From assembly GCA_035765415.1 (NCBI GenBank), contig DASTXR010000056.1, positions 1 to 64,000 of the forward strand: DNA of 64,000 nucleotides. The letters are read 5' to 3'. How positions within the stretch are numbered: the first letter of the stretch is position 1; every line of letters begins with the position of its first letter. This document shows, piece by piece, positions 53,931 through 61,584 of the stretch. The notes below the pieces were generated by a model. The model made no database searches and was not told the DNA's origin. It saw nothing but the letters and a program-made list of their open reading frames with translations. Made by a program: the position numbers and the translations under genes. This stretch comes from CADEED01 sp035765415. Its GTDB lineage: Bacteria; Pseudomonadota; Gammaproteobacteria; Steroidobacterales; Steroidobacteraceae.

Positions 53931-54203
53931 ATGAACTGGGATCGCATATCGGGCAACTGGACGCAGTGGAAAGGCCGCGTCCGGGAACGCTGGGGCAAGC
54001 TGACCGACGATCAGCTCGACGTGGTCGCCGGGCGGCGCGATCAACTCGCCGGTCACATCCAGGAAATCTACGGCCTCTCGAAAGATGAGACCGAGCGGCA
54101 GCTGAACAATTGGCAACGCAATCTCGCGGTCGACTACGACGAGGGCGATCTCGTCGTCGATGACGACGAATCCAATTCCACCGAAATGAACGGACGGGGG
54201 TGA
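53931..54203 (+). CDS. CsbD-like stress protein
   Basis: The 90-residue protein has the CsbD pattern MNWDRISGNWTQWKGRVRER, WGKLTDDQLDVVAGRRDQL and YGLSKDETERQLNNWQ, followed by an acidic tail (DEGDLVVDDDE). CsbD-like proteins are small, very soluble and induced by general stress; the mechanism is unknown. ATG 53931 matches family starts; ATG 53925 is adjacent. It is followed after 3 bp by a DUF4398 lipoprotein. Confidence 0.88.
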   Translation: MNWDRISGNWTQWKGRVRERWGKLTDDQLDVVAGRRDQLAGHIQEIYGLSKDETERQLNNWQRNLAVDYDEGDLVVDDDESNSTEMNGRG

Positions 54204-54206
54204 GCC

Positions 54207-54617
54207 ATGATTACCATGAGCGGAATTCGCAACGCATTCTGGTGCGCCATCGCGTTTGGCATCGTGGCCTGCGCCTCGACGCCGCCACCGGTGGAGAAAC
54301 TCGCGGTCGCCAAGAGCTCGATCGAGCGCGCGGAACAGGCGCAGGCGGCGCAGTTCGCGCAGGTCGAGCTCAACAGCGCGCGCAACAAGTACGCCGCGGC
54401 GCAAGCGGCCGCGGACAAACATGACGCTGACGTGGCGGCGCGACTGGCCGACCAGGCCGACGTCGACGCGCAGCTCGCGGAATCCACCGCGCGCGCCAAG
54501 CAGCAGGAACAGCTCGTCACCGAGATGGACGCGTCGCTGCGCGATCTGCGCAACGAGACGCTGCGTCGTGATGGCTCCGGCACGGCGACGCCGCAACCCG
54601 CCCCGCAACCTCAATAA
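54207..54617 (+). CDS. DUF4398 lipoprotein
   Basis: The 136-residue protein has a lipoprotein signal (FWCAIAFGIVACAS, Cys about 22). An Ala/Gln-rich helical domain of DUF4398 type follows (VEKLAVAKSSIERAEQAQAA, ELNSARNKYAAAQAAADKHD). It is probably anchored in the outer membrane and extends a coiled coil into the periplasm. It is immediately followed by an OmpA-like lipoprotein with a related helical part, suggesting that the two form a pair. Confidence 0.8.
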   Translation: MITMSGIRNAFWCAIAFGIVACASTPPPVEKLAVAKSSIERAEQAQAAQFAQVELNSARNKYAAAQAAADKHDADVAARLADQADVDAQLAESTARAKQQEQLVTEMDASLRDLRNETLRRDGSGTATPQPAPQPQ

Positions 54618-54627
54618 GGAGAGACAC

Positions 54628-55524
54628 ATGAAGCGCACTACCCATCTGGTCGCCGCGGCCGTGGCTTCTGCCTTGTTAGGCCTCACCGCCTGCGAAACCA
54701 CCACGCCCGATTCCTCGGCCCTGCTCGAGCAGGCGCGCAGCGCGGTCGCGCAGGCCGAAGCCGATCCGAACGTCACCAAGTTCGCGCCCACCGAGCTCGA
54801 CCGCGCGCGCAAACTACTGGTCAATGCCGAGGGCGCCGCGAAGGAGAAGGGCGCGAAGGACAAGGGCGCGTCGCACTACGCCTACCTCACCACGCAGATG
54901 GCGCGCATCGCGCAGCAGCGTGCGCAGGAGCAGGTCGCGACCGCCCGCATCAAGTCGGGTGAGATCGAGCGCCAGAAGATCCTGCTGACGGCGCGCGAGA
55001 ACGAAGCCGACAAGGCCGTCGCCGACGCCAACGCCGCACGCGCTGACGCGGAAAACGCGAAAGCCAACGCGCAGAGCGCGCAGGCCGAATCGCAGCGGCT
55101 CGCCGCGCAACTGGAAAACATGCAGGCCTCGCAGACTTCGCGTGGCATCGTGCTCACGCTCGATGACGTCCTGTTCGACACTGGCAAGGCGCAGTTGAAA
55201 TCGGGCGCCGAGCGGTCCATCGACCAGATCGCCGCGTTCCTCAACGACAATCCCGAGCGTCGCGTGCAGGTGGAAGGATTCACGGACAGCCAGGGCACGA
55301 ACGACTACAACCTCGAGTTGTCGCAGAGCCGCGCGGACGCGGTGGCCATGGCCATCATCCAGCGCGGCATCGATGCGCAGCGCGTGCGCGCGTTGGGGTT
55401 TGGTGAGGAATATCCGGTGGCCAGCAATGACAGTTCCGGAAGCCGCCAGATGAACCGCCGCGTGGAGATCATTGTCTCGAATGGCGATGCCGCCATCCCG
55501 GGCCGCACGGCCGGAGCTCCGTGA
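54628..55524 (+). CDS. OmpA-family lipoprotein with DUF4398 region
   Basis: The 298-residue protein has a lipobox (LLGLTACE, Cys about 22), a DUF4398-like helical region (about 28-90, EQARSAVAQAEADPNV), a long Ala/Glu coiled coil (about 90-165) and an OmpA C-terminal domain (about 170-285) with VLFDTGKAQLKSGAE and VEGFTDSQGTNDYNLELSQSRA. It should tie the outer membrane to peptidoglycan. AGGAGAG precedes the ATG and the next gene overlaps by 4 bp. Confidence 0.9.
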   Translation: MKRTTHLVAAAVASALLGLTACETTTPDSSALLEQARSAVAQAEADPNVTKFAPTELDRARKLLVNAEGAAKEKGAKDKGASHYAYLTTQMARIAQQRAQEQVATARIKSGEIERQKILLTARENEADKAVADANAARADAENAKANAQSAQAESQRLAAQLENMQASQTSRGIVLTLDDVLFDTGKAQLKSGAERSIDQIAAFLNDNPERRVQVEGFTDSQGTNDYNLELSQSRADAVAMAIIQRGIDAQRVRALGFGEEYPVASNDSSGSRQMNRRVEIIVSNGDAAIPGRTAGAP

Positions 55525-56558
55525 ACGGCGAGTTCCTACCAGGGGACAGCGCGGGATTGACGCCCAACGGGCGCACCCCGCGCGACGCGCTGGACGAATG
55601 CGCCCTGCGCCTCATCGGCAATTCGCCGGGCATGCTGAAGGTGCGCGAGCTGATCTCGCGCGTGGCGCCCACGGATTCCACGGTGCTCATCTGCGGCGAA
55701 AGCGGCAGCGGCAAGGAGTGCGTCGCCGAATCCGTGCATGCCATGAGCCCGAGGGCGGCAAAGCCCTTCATCGCGCTCAATTGCGCTGCGATTCCGGCGA
55801 CGCTCATCGAGGCCGAGTTGTTCGGTCACGAACGCGGCAATTTCACCGGCCCGCTGCGCACGCGCGAAGGTGTCTTCGAGCGTGCGCATGGCGGAACGCT
55901 GCTGCTCGACGAGATCACGGAAATGCCGCTCGACCTGCAGTCGCGCCTGCTGCGGGTGCTCGAAACCAAGCAATTGAACCGCGTTGGCGGCTCGGCCGAT
56001 CTGCCGGTGGACGTCCGGGTCATCGCCTCCACGAATCGGGCGCCGGCGCGCGCGTTCGAAGAGGGCCGCCTGCGCGAAGACATCTATTACCGCCTGGCCG
56101 TGGTCACCATCGAGCTGCCGCCGCTGCGCGAGCGCGGGGACGACATCCTGGTGCTCGCGGAATTCTTCCTGGGCGAGCTGAACCTGCGCAACGGCACGCG
56201 AAAACGGCTGTCCGAGGAGCTGCGCACGCAGTTCCTGCGCCATCGCTGGCCCGGCAACGTGCGCGAATTGCGCAATGCGGTGGAGCGGGCGTACATCCTG
56301 TGCGACGGGGAACTGAACCTCAGCGAGCAGGACATGCCCACGCTGCGCGGCCCAGACGGCGCGCGCGTGGAGGGCGACGGGATCCGCGTGGCCATCGGCA
56401 CCACGCTCGACGAGATCGAGCGCACCGCGATTCTAGCTACCCTTAGGCATTTCGATGGCGACAAACGTCGCGCGGCGGACGTGCTCGGGTGTAGCCTCAA
56501 GACGCTGTACAACAAGCTGCACGCGTATCAACGTGCGCGGCAGGCCGGAATGAACTAA
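55521..56558 (+). CDS. Sigma-54-type AAA+ activator with altered GAFTGA loop
   Basis: The 345-residue protein has only a short N-terminus, no receiver, then an AAA+ domain (about 35-265): Walker A GESGSGKE, Walker B GGTLLLDEI, and WPGNVRELRNAVERA. A Fis-type helix-turn-helix ends the protein (KRRAADVLGCSLKTLYNKL). The sigma-54 contact loop, normally GAFTGA, reads GNFTGP, keeping Phe and Thr but changing the last Ala. The GTG start overlaps the OmpA-like gene, so it is part of that operon and may act constitutively on envelope genes. Confidence 0.88.
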   Translation: MNGEFLPGDSAGLTPNGRTPRDALDECALRLIGNSPGMLKVRELISRVAPTDSTVLICGESGSGKECVAESVHAMSPRAAKPFIALNCAAIPATLIEAELFGHERGNFTGPLRTREGVFERAHGGTLLLDEITEMPLDLQSRLLRVLETKQLNRVGGSADLPVDVRVIASTNRAPARAFEEGRLREDIYYRLAVVTIELPPLRERGDDILVLAEFFLGELNLRNGTRKRLSEELRTQFLRHRWPGNVRELRNAVERAYILCDGELNLSEQDMPTLRGPDGARVEGDGIRVAIGTTLDEIERTAILATLRHFDGDKRRAADVLGCSLKTLYNKLHAYQRARQAGMN

Positions 56559-56604
56559 CAATATTGAACGACAAGCGCGTTATCGCGCGCAAAAGGAGAG
56601 AGCG

Positions 56605-56874
56605 ATGGGAATCATTCTGTGGTTGGTGATCGGTGGCGTGGTGGGCTGGCTCGCCAGCATCGTGATGAAGCGAGATGGCAGCCAGGGCATTTTCCTGAAC
56701 ATCGTGGTGGGCATCGTCGGCGCGATGCTCGGTGGATGGTTGCTGGGCCCCATGCTCGGCGCACCCTCCATCAATTCCGGAGTCATCAGCATAGGCAGTC
56801 TGCTGGTGTCGTTCCTCGGCGCCGTGATCCTGCTTGCCATCGTCAATCTGATCTCGCGCAATCGCGTTCGCTGA
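56605..56874 (+). CDS. GlsB/YeaQ/YmgE family stress membrane protein
   Basis: The 89-residue protein has three short membrane helices with glycine-rich GIILWLVIGGVVGWLASIVM, GIFLNIVVGIVGAMLGGWLL and SLLVSFLGAVILLAIVNLI, the transglycosylase-associated/YeaQ pattern. AAAAGGAGAG precedes the ATG. These proteins respond to general or acid stress; biochemical role unknown. It follows the sigma-54-type activator gene by 46 bp. Confidence 0.9.
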   Translation: MGIILWLVIGGVVGWLASIVMKRDGSQGIFLNIVVGIVGAMLGGWLLGPMLGAPSINSGVISIGSLLVSFLGAVILLAIVNLISRNRVR

Positions 56875-56904
56875 GTGCATGTCCCGCGGCGTGAGTGAGA
56901 GTGC

Positions 56905-57444
56905 TTGATCGCGGACCTCTTCGAAGTCCACGTTCCGGTGCTCGAGCTCATGCTGCGCGGCACGCTCGTCTACTGGCTGCTGTTCCTGATATTCCGTTTC
57001 CTGCTGCGCCGTGACGTCGGCGCGGTGGGCATCGCCGACATCCTGCTGCTGGTCATCGTCGCCGACGCGGCCCAGAACGCGATGTCCGGCGGCTACGACA
57101 CCTTCGCCGAAGGCGCCATCCTCGTGTCGACCATCGTCGCGTGGAACTGGCTGCTCGATGTACTCGCGTTCCGCTTCGCGGTGGTGCGCAGATTCGCATC
57201 GCCGGGCAGGCTCACGCTCATCAAACAAGGTGTGCCGCAGCGGCGGAACCTGCGGCGCGAATTCATCACCATGGAAGAGCTGTTCGAAAAGCTGCGCGAG
57301 CAGGGCGTCGAGAAGCTCTCCGAGGTGAAGGTCGCCTATCTCGAGGGCGACGGGCAGATCAGCGTGATCCGCAGCTCTGCGTCGTCAACGCCAGCACCTG
57401 GGAATCCGGCAGCCAATCTTCCGGGAGGGCGACCTGCGGCATGA
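56905..57444 (+). CDS. YetF/DUF421 membrane protein
   Basis: The 179-residue protein has three membrane helices (about 10-75) and the DUF421 C-terminal part: LTLIKQGVPQRRNLRREFITMEELFEKLREQGVEKLSEVKVAYLEGDGQISVI. The function is unknown, though it is linked to sporulation and stress in some bacteria. TTG 56905 is the likely start. The last ~30 codons (SSASSTPAPGNPAA onward) are low-complexity and overlap a minus-strand gene. Confidence 0.82.
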   Translation: MIADLFEVHVPVLELMLRGTLVYWLLFLIFRFLLRRDVGAVGIADILLLVIVADAAQNAMSGGYDTFAEGAILVSTIVAWNWLLDVLAFRFAVVRRFASPGRLTLIKQGVPQRRNLRREFITMEELFEKLREQGVEKLSEVKVAYLEGDGQISVIRSSASSTPAPGNPAANLPGGRPAA

Positions 57445-57706
57445 CTCCGCGAGCGTCGAATGACAGCTCACCGGTGTCCGGATTCCATTCGAAGGTAGTT
57501 CTGCCGGCCGAGGCCAGGTCGGCCACCGTGACCACGGCTTCGCCGGCACAGCCTGTTTGCCGGGCGGGCGCAACCAGCTCCAGCAACTCCGGGGCGACCC
57601 ACATGGCGCCCGTGCCGTCCTCGCCCACGCGGCCGGCATCCGCGGCCATCAACAGGCCGAGAAGCGTCAATGAAACGAGAGTGACCGGTCGATTCCCTGA
57701 ATTCAC
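57359..57706 (-). CDS. Small exported protein of unknown function, antisense overlap with DUF421 gene
   Basis: The 115-residue frame starts at GTG 57706 with GGGAC 1-5 nt upstream and has a signal peptide (VTLVSLTLLGLLMAADA). Two cysteines (QTGCAGE, TQSCGSR) may form a disulfide. No family is recognised. Its last 86 bp overlap the end of the DUF421 gene on the other strand. The signal peptide and the 260 bp of non-overlapping sequence support it, but it could be spurious. Confidence 0.5.
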   Translation of the reverse strand: MNSGNRPVTLVSLTLLGLLMAADAGRVGEDGTGAMWVAPELLELVAPARQTGCAGEAVVTVADLASAGRTTFEWNPDTGELSFDARGVMPQVALPEDWLPDSQVLALTTQSCGSR

Positions 57707-57834
57707 GTCCCGAGCATGCGTTCAGCGAGCGGTGCTGCCGTTCGGACCGCAGGGGTGGACCGTGTAGGAGAATGCCCCGTGCGCGGACGGGACGACTTAC
57801 GCTAATTTGCTCGCCCCGCGCGAAAGAAAGGGTC

Positions 57835-58734
57835 ATGGAGCCGATGATGGATCACGAAGAAAAAGTCGTTCAATGGTTCAACGCGGTGGACTGGATCCAG
57901 GCGGGGTCGCGCATTGCGGCGATCCTGGCAGTCTCTTTCCTGCTGGTGTTCCTCGCGCGCCGGTTGATTTCCGGCCTCGAGAAATTCACGGCGACGCACG
58001 CGCACGATGCCGAAGCGCAGCGGCGCGCCGCCACCGTGAGCAACGTGCTGCGCAAGCTGGCGACCATCCTCATCACGTGTATCGCGCTGCTGGCCGTGTT
58101 CAACACGCTGGGCATATCCATCATGCCGTTCCTGGCCACGGCCGGCGTCGCGGGCATCGCCATCGCGTTCGGCGCGCAGTCGCTGGTGAAGGACTTTTTC
58201 CGCGGGTTTTTCCTGCTGGCGGAGAACCAGATCCGCCAGGGCGACGTCGTGACGGTGGCGGGCAAGAGCGGGCTGGTCGAAGACCTGACGCTGCGTTACG
58301 TGCAGCTGCGCGACTACGAGGGCAATGTGCACTACGTGCCGAATGGCGAGATCGGCGTTGTCACGAGCTCGAGCCGCACGTTTGCCTATGCGGTGGTGGA
58401 CGTGACGATTGCGCTCGAGCAGGACATCGCGCCGGTCATCGACGTGATGCGCGAGACGGGCGTGCAGCTGCGTGCCAATCGGGAATTCGGCGCGAAGATC
58501 CTCGACGAGCTGGAGATCGCCGGCATCGAAGCGTGGAACGAGCGCGGTATCACGCTGCGCGCGCGCCTGAAGGTGCGCGCGCTCGAGCAGTCAAACGTGA
58601 AGCGCGAATACCTGCTGCGACTCAAACACGCGTTCGACAAGGCGGATATCCAGCAGCCGCGGTCCACCGTCACGTTGCTCGAGCGGGGCGAAGCCCCCGC
58701 GCGCGCGCCAACGCCCGAAGGCCCACCCACCTAG
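57835..58734 (+). CDS. MscS-type mechanosensitive ion channel
   Basis: The 299-residue protein has three membrane helices, the last being the pore helix with FLATAGVAGIAIAFGAQSLVKDFFRG. An MscS beta domain follows (IRQGDVVTVAGKSGLVEDLTLRYVQLRDYEGNVHYVPNGEI) and a C-terminal alpha/beta domain. It should open under membrane tension to release solutes in osmotic downshock. GAAAGAAAGGG precedes ATG 57835. It ends in a Pro/Thr-rich tail next to a GGGTCAG-type hairpin repeat. Confidence 0.93.
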   Translation: MEPMMDHEEKVVQWFNAVDWIQAGSRIAAILAVSFLLVFLARRLISGLEKFTATHAHDAEAQRRAATVSNVLRKLATILITCIALLAVFNTLGISIMPFLATAGVAGIAIAFGAQSLVKDFFRGFFLLAENQIRQGDVVTVAGKSGLVEDLTLRYVQLRDYEGNVHYVPNGEIGVVTSSSRTFAYAVVDVTIALEQDIAPVIDVMRETGVQLRANREFGAKILDELEIAGIEAWNERGITLRARLKVRALEQSNVKREYLLRLKHAFDKADIQQPRSTVTLLERGEAPARAPTPEGPPT

Positions 58735-58782
58735 AAATGGGGACAGACCCCATTTCCAGGAATTGGGGTCTGACCCGATTTA
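58735..58782. repeat. Double GGGTCAGACCC-type hairpin repeat
   Basis: AAATGGGG..CCCCATTT (58735-58755) is followed by AATTGGGG..CCCGATTT (about 58761-58781). Each half is itself palindromic around a CAGAC/GTCTG core, and the two halves are near reverse complements. It lies between convergent genes (the MscS gene and a small membrane protein gene), overlapping the end of the second. The core resembles the arms at 51127-51243. Confidence 0.75.
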
Positions 58783-58983
58783 GTGGGCGGTGACGGAGCT
58801 CGGGGTGGCGGGGCCGGTGCGGCTCGCTCCGCCTTCGCTTTCCCAACGATCCTTCTCGAGGCGCTCGTTGAGGCGGCGGCGTTGCTCTTCGTCGCGGCGC
58901 TGCACGCGCGCGGCCATGAATGAGGCCACCAAGATCGCGACGCCGGCAATTCCCAGTAGTTTGATGATCTTCATGGTCAGCAT
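58780..58983 (-). CDS. Small single-pass membrane protein
   Basis: The 67-residue protein has a membrane helix near the start (IIKLLGIAGVAILVASFMAA) and a charged tail (ARVQRRDEEQRRRLNERLEK) that could form a coiled coil. ATG 58983 is chosen because GGAGAA lies 5 nt upstream. No family recognised. It follows the DUF4142 gene on the same strand by 17 bp, so the two are probably co-transcribed. Confidence 0.6.
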   Translation of the reverse strand: MLTMKIIKLLGIAGVAILVASFMAARVQRRDEEQRRRLNERLEKDRWESEGGASRTGPATPSSVTAH

Positions 58984-59000
58984 GCGATTCTCCATGGGGG

Positions 59001-59681
59001 TCATTTCTGCATTCTCCGAAGCTCGTTCAGGTGCCGTTCGATGGTCGGCAGCGTGTCGCGCGCGAACTTGCGCACGTCCTTGTCCTCGCCGCCCTGCGCC
59101 TGCGCGCGGTACAACGCCAGCGATCGTTCGTGGCCGGCAATCATTTCAGCGGTCCACTTCGCGTCGAAGTCGCCGCTCGTGGTGCCGGAAGGCGGCGGTC
59201 CCGCGCTTTCCGCGCCGGGCACGGGCCAACCCTTGGTTTCGGCGATCGTCGCGAGGCGCGCATTCGCGCCGCCGTGGTCGCTCACCAGCATCTCGGCGAT
59301 ACGCTTCAATTCCGGGCGCTGCAGCTGCGCCAGCGCGTCGCGCGCGGACTTCACTTCCTTGCGACCGTTCTCGGTCGCCTGCTTCACGAATGCAATGTCG
59401 TCGATCGGTTTGCCGGTCGTGCCACCGGTGCTGTTCGACGGTGTCTCCACGGTGCGTGCCTGGTTGGCCTGCATGTCCGCCGCCATGAGCGGCACGAGCG
59501 AGGCGCTGCCCGCCGTCCAGCTCTCGGTCGGGACCAGCGAGACGGGAATCGCGGTGTCTTCGGGCAGCGGCTGGGAGGGAACCGTTGCGGGAAGGCTGAC
59601 CGCCCACGCTGGCACGGAAATCACCGCCGCCGCGATGGCCATGCCGATCGCTGCCAGCAGTTTTGACGGTGCGCGTTTCAT
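59001..59681 (-). CDS. DUF4142 exported protein
   Basis: The 226-residue protein has a signal peptide (LLAAIGMAIAAAVISVPAWA) and a DUF4142 four-helix domain (about 92-224): DIAFVKQATENGRKEVKSARDAL, RIAEMLVSDHGGANARLATIAE, MIAGHERSLALYRAQ, FARDTLPTIERHLNEL. The bundle carries His/Glu residues in ferritin-like positions. Function unknown. GGAGGAA precedes the ATG; a large hairpin lies just upstream. A second DUF4142 gene lies at 60903-61460. Confidence 0.88.
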   Translation of the reverse strand: MKRAPSKLLAAIGMAIAAAVISVPAWAVSLPATVPSQPLPEDTAIPVSLVPTESWTAGSASLVPLMAADMQANQARTVETPSNSTGGTTGKPIDDIAFVKQATENGRKEVKSARDALAQLQRPELKRIAEMLVSDHGGANARLATIAETKGWPVPGAESAGPPPSGTTSGDFDAKWTAEMIAGHERSLALYRAQAQGGEDKDVRKFARDTLPTIERHLNELRRMQK

Positions 59682-59702
59682 GATTCCTCCGGTTCGAAAG
59701 TC

Positions 59703-59740
59703 GGCCGCCCGGCGGAGTAGTTAGTCCCCGCCGGGCGGCC
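59703..59740. terminator. 13-bp stem hairpin upstream of DUF4142 gene
   Basis: GGCCGCCCGGCGG (59703-59715) pairs perfectly with CCGCCGGGCGGCC (59728-59740) around a 12-nt loop. It lies between the minus-strand lipoprotein gene (59812-60216) and the DUF4142 gene, 22 bp before the latter's ATG. No T-run follows, so it may be a processing or attenuation structure rather than a simple terminator. Confidence 0.5.
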
Positions 59741-59811
59741 CGTCACGCAATCACATCTCTCAGGTCTCGCAGGTGGGCATCACCCTGGCGCGATTGCGTG
59801 TTGTTGCCCTG

Positions 59812-60216
59812 TCAGTTGGTCGGAGCCGGTGCAGCCGAACCCGAAGCCTTCGCGGCATCGAGCGTTGCCTGGGCCTGGGCCTTGGCGGCCTCGTAAGTGG
59901 CTTCCGCCTGGTCCTTGCAGGCTTCCTGCGCATCGCTGCCCAGGGCCTCGCACTTTTCCTTGGCGACCTTGCGCTGGCCGTCGGCCTGCGCTACTGCCAC
60001 GTCGTACTCGGCGGCGGCGCGGTCTTCTGCGCCTTCCATTGCCACCTGGCCCGCTTCACGGCGTTCCTCGGCCACGTTCGCTTGCGCATCCTGGCGCTCT
60101 TCGGCCACGTCTTTCGCGACCTCGTTCGCCGACTCACGCTGACTGCAGCCGGCGAGCGCGCAAATGCCCACCGCTGCGGCCACTGCCAATGTCCAGCTGC
60201 TGTTTGATTTGATCAC
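59812..60216 (-). CDS. Lipoprotein with Ala/Glu coiled coil
   Basis: From GTG 60216 the product is 134 residues: lipobox (GICALAGCS, Cys about 22) followed by a charged, Ala-rich helical repeat (NEVAKDVAEERQDAQANVAEERREAGQ) and a segment KEKCEALGSDAQEACKDQAEA with two cysteines. It resembles small outer-membrane lipoproteins that form coiled coils; no named family. CAGGAGA precedes the GTG, and the upstream ATG lacks a site. Confidence 0.75.
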   Translation of the reverse strand: MIKSNSSWTLAVAAAVGICALAGCSQRESANEVAKDVAEERQDAQANVAEERREAGQVAMEGAEDRAAAEYDVAVAQADGQRKVAKEKCEALGSDAQEACKDQAEATYEAAKAQAQATLDAAKASGSAAPAPTN

Positions 60217-60503
60217 TGTTTCATCTCCTGAAGGTTCGAATGGCAATCATTCGTCACGCGCATCCTGCGCCCGAGTACTGGGTCGAACAGGCGGACGAGG
60301 AGCGCAAAACGCGTCAGACGCGACCGACCGCCGGGCGCCCGGCGACAGGGGATGTTCCTCGGGGCTGTCAGCGCAGACCCACAAGGTTCGCGCAGGCGCG
60401 GACGTCACATGCCTGCATCTCCTGACAGTGGCGCCCCGCCACGCGCTCTAAGGTGCGCGAGGTACATCACCATCACCCTGAAATCCCGTGAAGGAGGAGA
60501 TCC

Positions 60504-60845
60504 ATGTCCGCACAGGCCAAGAATTTCGAGAACGGCGCTCGCAGCGCCGAATCCACCGTGATCGAGCTCAATCGCATCGTCGCGCAGGCCGAGGACCTGC
60601 TGAAGACGCTCGGCGAAGAGGGCGGCGCGGCCGTTGAAGCGGTTCGCCAGCGTGTGCTGCGCACCGTGGGCCAGGCCAAGGTGAAACTGGCCGAAGCCGG
60701 AACGCGCGTGCGCGGGGCCGCCAATGAGGTGGCCGAAGGGACCGACCGCTACGTTCACGACAATCCGTGGAAGTCCATCGCTTACGGTGCGGCCGCCGGT
60801 GCCGCCGTGGCGCTCATCGCCTCGGTGCTCCTGCGTCGCGAATAA
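60504..60845 (+). CDS. DUF883 (ElaB/YqjD-like) membrane-anchored protein
   Basis: The 113-residue protein has a helical N-terminal part (STVIELNRIVAQAEDLLKTLG, VRQRVLRTVGQAKVKLAEAG) and the conserved C-terminal YVHDNPWKSIAYGAAAGAAV with a terminal membrane helix. ElaB and YqjD bind ribosomes or stationary-phase membranes in E. coli. AAGGAGGAG precedes the ATG. It is upstream of, and may share a transcript with, the second DUF4142 gene. Confidence 0.88.
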   Translation: MSAQAKNFENGARSAESTVIELNRIVAQAEDLLKTLGEEGGAAVEAVRQRVLRTVGQAKVKLAEAGTRVRGAANEVAEGTDRYVHDNPWKSIAYGAAAGAAVALIASVLLRRE

Positions 60846-60855
60846 CAATCCAATC

Positions 60856-60888
60856 CCGCGGCGCCCGGCACCCCCGCCGGCGCCGCGG
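60856..60888. terminator. 10-bp stem hairpin between DUF883 and DUF4142 genes
   Basis: CCGCGGCGCC (60856-60865) pairs with GGCGCCGCGG (60879-60888) around a 13-nt loop. It lies 14 bp before the ATG at 60903. No T-run follows. The placement mirrors the hairpin before the other DUF4142 gene. Confidence 0.45.
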
Positions 60889-60902
60889 CTACGGAGCCAT
60901 CG

Positions 60903-61460
60903 ATGAACCCGACCCTGGCACTGGTGCTGCTGTTCGCCAACGATGCGCAGGAGCCACCGGTGATGCCGCCTTCGCGGGAAGCGCGAACCGAGCAGACGCC
61001 CGCCCAGCAAGGCACGCCCACAGACCCCTTGTTCGACAAACAGCTCATCGCGACCGATGAGCCGACATTCGTACGCAGTGCAATCGAAGCCGCGCGGCAG
61101 GGCGAAGTCGATGCACGCGGAGCTGCGGGCGCATTGCGCGCGCCAGCACTGCGCGAAGCGGCTTCGAGGATCGCGCGGCAGAACGAGACCACACGTGAAA
61201 AGCTCGAGGCGCTGGCCAAACGCAAGGGATGGCGCGTTCCGGACCAGATTCCGGATCGTGCGTCAGGCGTATCGGCAGCGGGCGACTCCCGCATGAGCGC
61301 CGATTTCATCGTGCAGCAGATTTCCTTTCACGAAACGACCGTCGCGCAGTTCAAGGCGCAGATGAACGGCAAGAGCGATCCGGAGTTGCGCCGCACGCTG
61401 CGCGAGTCGCTGCCCGGCTATGAACGCAATCTCGAATTGCTGCTGCAACTGAAACTCTGA
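60903..61460 (+). CDS. DUF4142 protein (second copy)
   Basis: The 185-residue protein has a DUF4142-like helical domain (about 48-183): FVRSAIEAARQGEVDARGAAGAL, RIARQNETTREKLEALAKRKGW, FIVQQISFHETTVAQFKAQ, TLRESLPGYERNLELLL. The N-terminus (MNPTLALVLLFANDAQ) is a weak export signal. It is diverged from the copy at 59001-59681 and lacks its Gly-rich linker. It may act with the DUF883 protein in envelope stress. Confidence 0.82.
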   Translation: MNPTLALVLLFANDAQEPPVMPPSREARTEQTPAQQGTPTDPLFDKQLIATDEPTFVRSAIEAARQGEVDARGAAGALRAPALREAASRIARQNETTREKLEALAKRKGWRVPDQIPDRASGVSAAGDSRMSADFIVQQISFHETTVAQFKAQMNGKSDPELRRTLRESLPGYERNLELLLQLKL

Positions 61461-61584
61461 GAAACGTGTCGGACAGCGCCCCATCGGTGTTGTCAGTGCA
61501 CGCCGAGGATGAGGTGTTCTTCCGTCACACCACCACGCGGCGTCCGACGGCGAGATGGTTCCCGATACGCGAGGCTCTCCGCCC

